Made by a program: the position numbers and the translations under genes. This document shows positions 59,360-64,000 of a DNA stretch of 64,000 bases, piece by piece. Source of the DNA: Limonium bicolor (Eukaryota; Streptophyta; Magnoliopsida; Caryophyllales; Plumbaginaceae); assembly GCA_023374045.1 (NCBI GenBank), contig CM041779.1:1116001-1180000 (forward strand), written 5' to 3'. Each line of letters begins with the position of its first letter. The stretch's first letter is position 1. The notes under the pieces are model-generated. The model searched no databases. It was not told the origin of the DNA and saw only the letters and a list, made by a program, of their open reading frames with translations.

Positions 59360-62300
59360 TGAAATACCCCTAACCTTTAAAACTTAATTAAATGATCTAC
59401 TAATGATCTAAGATGGTTAATAAACATCTAAATATTATTGGGGAACAATCTAAAAGATCTCAACAAGGCAAAACACGCCTTAAGATCGGTAAAGCCAAAA
59501 ATGTGCTTTAAGACACCATAAAGATTGTATGACCTCAAATAGGATCCAAAGTGGATTCCTAAGTATTATAATGAAGTAAGGAACACAACAAAACTATTAT
59601 CAAAGAAAGCTAAGCTCAGAAGCACCTTGCAACACAAAATGTGCACTAAAACACCTTAAAGCACGTTTTTGTGAGATTGCCTTCTAAATTGGGTTTTAAT
59701 GGGCTTAAAGGTTATAATTACCTTTAAATATGATATTTTATCATATTATATCATATTAGGAATTTAATTCCAGAAATTTACGAATTTTTACAAATTTAAA
59801 ATTTAATATTAAATATTAATAAAACCCTAAAGTGGGGCCCGTTCGAGTCAATATTGACCAAGTATGGTCAATGGTCAATTAATTGACCCAATTGACCAAG
59901 GAATTCGACAGGCAAGGAGGAGAGGAGACAGCTCACAATCATTGTTAGACAAATTAGCTACCTAATACCAAATTTGCAATAGTAAAAGTACTTTTATTAC
60001 TTTTCCATTTCAATTAAGCCTTTCCAATCATTCTTCTTCACTCACCTTGCTTCCCAGCCGATTCCAGCAGCCCCCCACCTCTCTTTTCTTCTCCATTTTC
60101 GTGGTAACACAGCCAAACTCAGAGGAGAACAGCAATCACCATTGGTAAGCTTATTAAGCTCTTAAATGTTCATTTTCTTCACAATTTCTTCCTCTTTCCA
60201 TGGAGCAAAGCATCAACCACTTCCATCAATGTTCTTAGGTTGTTATGGAGGTTAAATGGAGGGTGTATCTCGGCATTAACAAGGGAAGAAGGTGGAGAAA
60301 GCTAATCTTGTCCTTAAGGTATAAAAATGTGCTTTAAGCACATATCTTTTGATCCCTTCAAATTCGGCTGTGAAACTTTGTTTCTAAGCTTATAATCTTC
60401 ATTTAACATACTTATCCAGTTGGTACATCAAGAGCTTCGAAGTATAACCAGATCCAAGCCAAAAACACCATTTTAGGCATTTTAAACAAGGTAAAGATTA
60501 GCTATCTTCTAATCTGAGTTATACCAGTTTAAAGCTTGGTTTTAGTAGCTCTTTTAACACTCTTTGCCTACTGTAAATACAGGCCGAGATTAACCTTGTA
60601 TACCTTGGTGTCTAAGGTAAATTTTACCTTGAAAATTGACATTAAACACTTCTTATGGTTAGATCTTGCTTGGAGACTAATCATGCCTTAATTGCTGTTT
60701 GAAAACATGTAAACTAAGCTGTGGAAAATAGATCTCCATACAGCCGTGGCCAACAAGGCATATACTAGGCAAAAACAAGGTATAAATCACTTAAACCTTC
60801 ACTTGGTATATTAATATGTGCTTATACATATTTATATAAATTGTGCCGTGAGTGAAAAAGTATTTAAGGTCTTATTTTGACCTTAGGTGATTAAGGAATG
60901 GTTTAGTAAATTTTATAACAAATTAATTAGCATAATTGTCAAATTTAAGACATTATGTGGAAAATTGGTAAATAAAGAAAACATATGTGTAAGGGCCGAG
61001 AGTTTAAGGCTTTTATGGACATTTATGTGTAATTTATTTTATAAGCCAATGTTTGTAATAAGGCCATGTACTTTAGGCCATTTTATTTATGCATTTATAA
61101 GCTTTTAATTAAGTTTAGGTGCTAAATATGCATTACCGCATATTATTGGGGTTATAGTGTAATTAAATTAAAATTTGGGGGCTATAAAAGGATATAGCCG
61201 AAAATTGGAGATTTAAAGGAGTTATATAAAAATTATAAGATTATATAAAGTTTTGGGGTTAAATGGTAATTTATGAAAGTTATGGGTGTAAACCGTAATA
61301 TATAGAAATTAATGGTCAAGGAAATATTAAGATGGTCAACCTTGACCATATGGTAGGTTTTGACCAAATTAAATAAGTTAGATAACTTATTTAAGGTTTT
61401 ATAACAAGTTATGAATTTAATTGTAACAATTTTATAACATATGTGGTGAATATGTTATTACCGAAAATAAAGGGTGTAAAATGGTATTATAAACACCCAT
61501 GGGCTATTAGGAATTTATTGAGTTGATTTTGGAATTAGAATGAACTATATGTATAATATATAGTTATTATGTCATTATGACACTTTGAAATAAAAGATGT
61601 GGTGGAATGGTAATAACCGATTATATATGGGTTAGTAAGGGTAATTATAACCCTTTGGTGAAATTTGGTGATTTTTAGAATTATATAAGAGTATTTAATG
61701 AGATATGTGTATAATATATGGTTTTAATGTTATTATCAAACTATATGTTATAAATTGGGCCAAATGACAATTATAGAATAATATTGGGTCTGTTCGGAAT
61801 TTACAAAAATATAACCATAGGTTATACCATTTTATAAGTTAAAATGTTATATTTTATGAGATATATAACATGGTATAAATAATGGGGTGAATTTGTAAAT
61901 AAAGGAGAGTATGGTATATGAAAAGAATATGGTTTTTATAAGGTGCCCATGCGGCAATAATAAATAGTTTTGCATAAAAACTATATGTTATAAATTAAAG
62001 GGAATAAAAATATCATAATATATGATATTAGTACATGGCATAACATTACATAATGTTATGTGGTCAAAATAGAATTTAAATAAATTCAAGGGCTGTACCG
62101 AAATATTAGAGGTTGGAAAATGAATCCTAGACTAAGTCTATAATGTTATAAATGTTATAACAATTATTTGTTTAGATGGAATTAATAAAAGTAAGAATAA
62201 TCACATTAAGTAATGTGACAAACTATAAATAAATAGGATTCATAAACCAAGGAATTTGTTAATTAAACCTTGGGAGTTGTTAAGATACAACATAAAATGT

Positions 62301-64000
62301 TACATAATATTAGGATAATAATCTTAATATAAGTTGTACAATATAGTACAACTAAAGGGAAAAGGCATCTAGTAAAAGATGATAAAAATGTAACATATAA
62401 TACAAGAATTTATAACTCATGGAATTACCTTGTGGTAAATATATATATACATACCAGAAAATGTATATAAGAATGAATATATACTATGGTTAGAAAACCA
62501 TGTATTAAAATGGGTGGTGGAAAAAAACCTTAGGAAAAATAAATACTAAGGTGAGATGTATAATAAATGATTAAGATTATACATGCAATATAGTGACAAG
62601 CTATACAATGTACAAATGTGTATTAATTACATGTGGTAACAAACGTTTAAAGTTAAGTATATTAATATACTCGACGTAACCACGCATGCAATATGACGTT
62701 GTTCCAAATCCCGAGTTAAACCGAAAACCCGACAAACGTTATCAGTTAGTAACGGGGAATAAACCGGGATGGATTAGTAATGGTACGGGGTACCGTAGTG
62801 TGTTGTTAGTATGAGATGCTGATGCATAGTGTGATGCATATTGATAGATTGTTAGAGACGACACGAGGAGCATCGGATCTAGCTGAATCATACTCCACCG
62901 TAATACAATCAGGGTGAACGGTATGTTATTTATGTGGCTTGATTGTCTCTGAGGATTTCCTCAGTTCAGACATTGTGTGAAAATCTGTGATAAGATTGAA
63001 TGTCTGTTTGTGTGAATTAATATGCTTGAGTTGTGTATTAATGCTGCTTTATTATTACTGTCGTACGATAACAGTACCGTTCGTATATATGAACATATTA
63101 TAAAACGAACTAGCGGCAATGATGCTATCTTATATGTGTAATATAAGTAACGTAAGTAAAACGTTGTAGCATCAGAATAATAAGATATATATATTCTATC
63201 TGAGACTTATATACGGAGCATTGGCCGCATTAACGCCGCTCTCGTATCTAACACTGGATTCCGAGTCGACATACTCAGGATTGGACTAACGACCTTAGTC
63301 TGTTGTGTTAAGGAAATAATAAAACGATGCGATGGTATAGAGATAAGTTTATCAAGAGGATGTGACTCTTACTGTGAACTGTGATCCATTAACGATACTA
63401 GGATACCGTGTGGTAACCGTAAGTATCAGGATAAATTTCCAACGAACTACAGATTGTTCGTAGGTCGGAGACTCTACCGCTGGAGTGGCTACTGCCGTGG
63501 GTGACCCGCCATAAGAGATGGGTAACTTAGAGACACGTCGTTCTAACGAGACGTTGTCATTAGACATGACTGAACAATTATGAACGACTATATCAACTCG
63601 TACATTAGGCGAACATTATTTGGGCTTGCATGCCAAAGATGAGGGTTTATACTCGTTTATAATTCTCGTTGTTTCGCCTTGTTGTTCATTGGTTGTGCTT
63701 TGTGGTTATGTGTGGTATGTTGGTGGATTGTTTTGGTCGAGTGAGTCGCCGAACTCAATGTGTAACTGTTAGTGTTTGTTGGAATGGAGTTTTTTCTCCC
63801 CTTGTACTCCTATAAGCGTTTAGCGCTTTCAGTGGTTTATTACGATGCGATGTGTGAAGCCGGGGGCTTGTTAGTTATTTGAGTTTACTGCAATATATAT
63901 TGTTGCTTTACAGTTTTAACATTAAATACTTGCATGAAAATGAATTGCATGCTCTCGACCAAATAACTGAGGGTCCGAGGGGGCATGACAGTCATGTAGT
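59360..64000 (+). mobile_element. 3' LTR of element D (runs off the window)
   Basis: Repeats 48791 to about 53430 with only a handful of substitutions but more than a dozen small indels. About 400 bp are missing at the window edge. No gene. Confidence 0.95.

Larger units (their letters stand above)
48791..64000 (+). mobile_element. Element D: LARD-like non-autonomous LTR retrotransposon of the A family
   Basis: The 5' LTR (48791-53837), PBS, a 5.5-kb interior, a polypurine tract and the 3' LTR (from 59360) are in the right order. The LTR copies are offset by about 10,570 bp, so the element should end about 400 bp beyond the window. It sits in LINE ORF1, with left flank CACCC as candidate target duplication. 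LTR, PBS and the last ~250 bp of interior match element A. No gag, protease, RT or integrase frame is found, so it depends on a helper such as A. The LTR pair is nearly identical apart from indels, making D probably the youngest insertion here. Confidence 0.92.

Overview
This window is plant nuclear DNA, most likely from a flowering plant. The evidence is Ty3/gypsy chromoviruses with an initiator-Met-tRNA primer site, a CACTA (En/Spm) transposon, an L1-type plant LINE with a zf-RVT tail, an F-box-associated pseudogene, and Tourist- and hAT-like MITEs. The species cannot be read from the sequence. No intact host gene was found; almost all of the 64 kb is repeats nested in repeats.

Layout. (1) 1-34580: the 3' end and 3' LTR (about 5.4 kb) of a + strand gypsy element, 'C'. 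(2) Its LTR is split by a complete minus-strand chromovirus, 'A', at 6560-34175, flanked by the 5-bp duplication GCCTT. A has LTRs of about 4.84 kb, tRNA-iMet PBS, gag, protease, RT, RNase H, integrase and chromodomain (Tekay/Del-like). (3) A's 3' LTR is split by a 4.5-kb solo LTR, 'B' (8937-13456, duplication TAATC). (4) A's RNase H is split by a 6.8-kb CACTA element (18068-24893, duplication CTA), which itself holds an LTR remnant ending at 20516. (5) 34581-48790 is older non-coding DNA with minisatellites, MITEs, a retroposon, a truncated LINE, an F-box pseudogene and a longer LINE. (6) 48791 to the window end is element 'D' on the + strand. It has the same LTR family, PBS and 3' end as A, but its 5.5-kb interior has no recognisable gag-pol, so it looks like a LARD-type non-autonomous partner.

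Main discovery. Element A carries an AlkB-family Fe(II)/2-oxoglutarate dioxygenase (ALKBH1-like; HxD, distal H and RxNxTxR all present) between the gag zinc knuckle and the protease. The gag region shows three further candidate introns whose removal gives one continuous frame. The zinc-knuckle exon ends at a donor (27630) that can pair with either of two acceptors. The acceptor at 27501 gives Gag-ALKBH in frame; the one at 26643 skips ALKBH and gives Gag-Pro-Pol in frame. This is a plausible and testable system: a retrotransposon that uses alternative splicing to choose between making a nucleic-acid demethylase fusion and making its polymerase.

Caution. A's gag-pol has about six single-base frameshifts and one stop. 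The two LTRs of D also differ mainly by small indels rather than substitutions. Some apparent frameshifts may therefore be read or assembly errors rather than decay.
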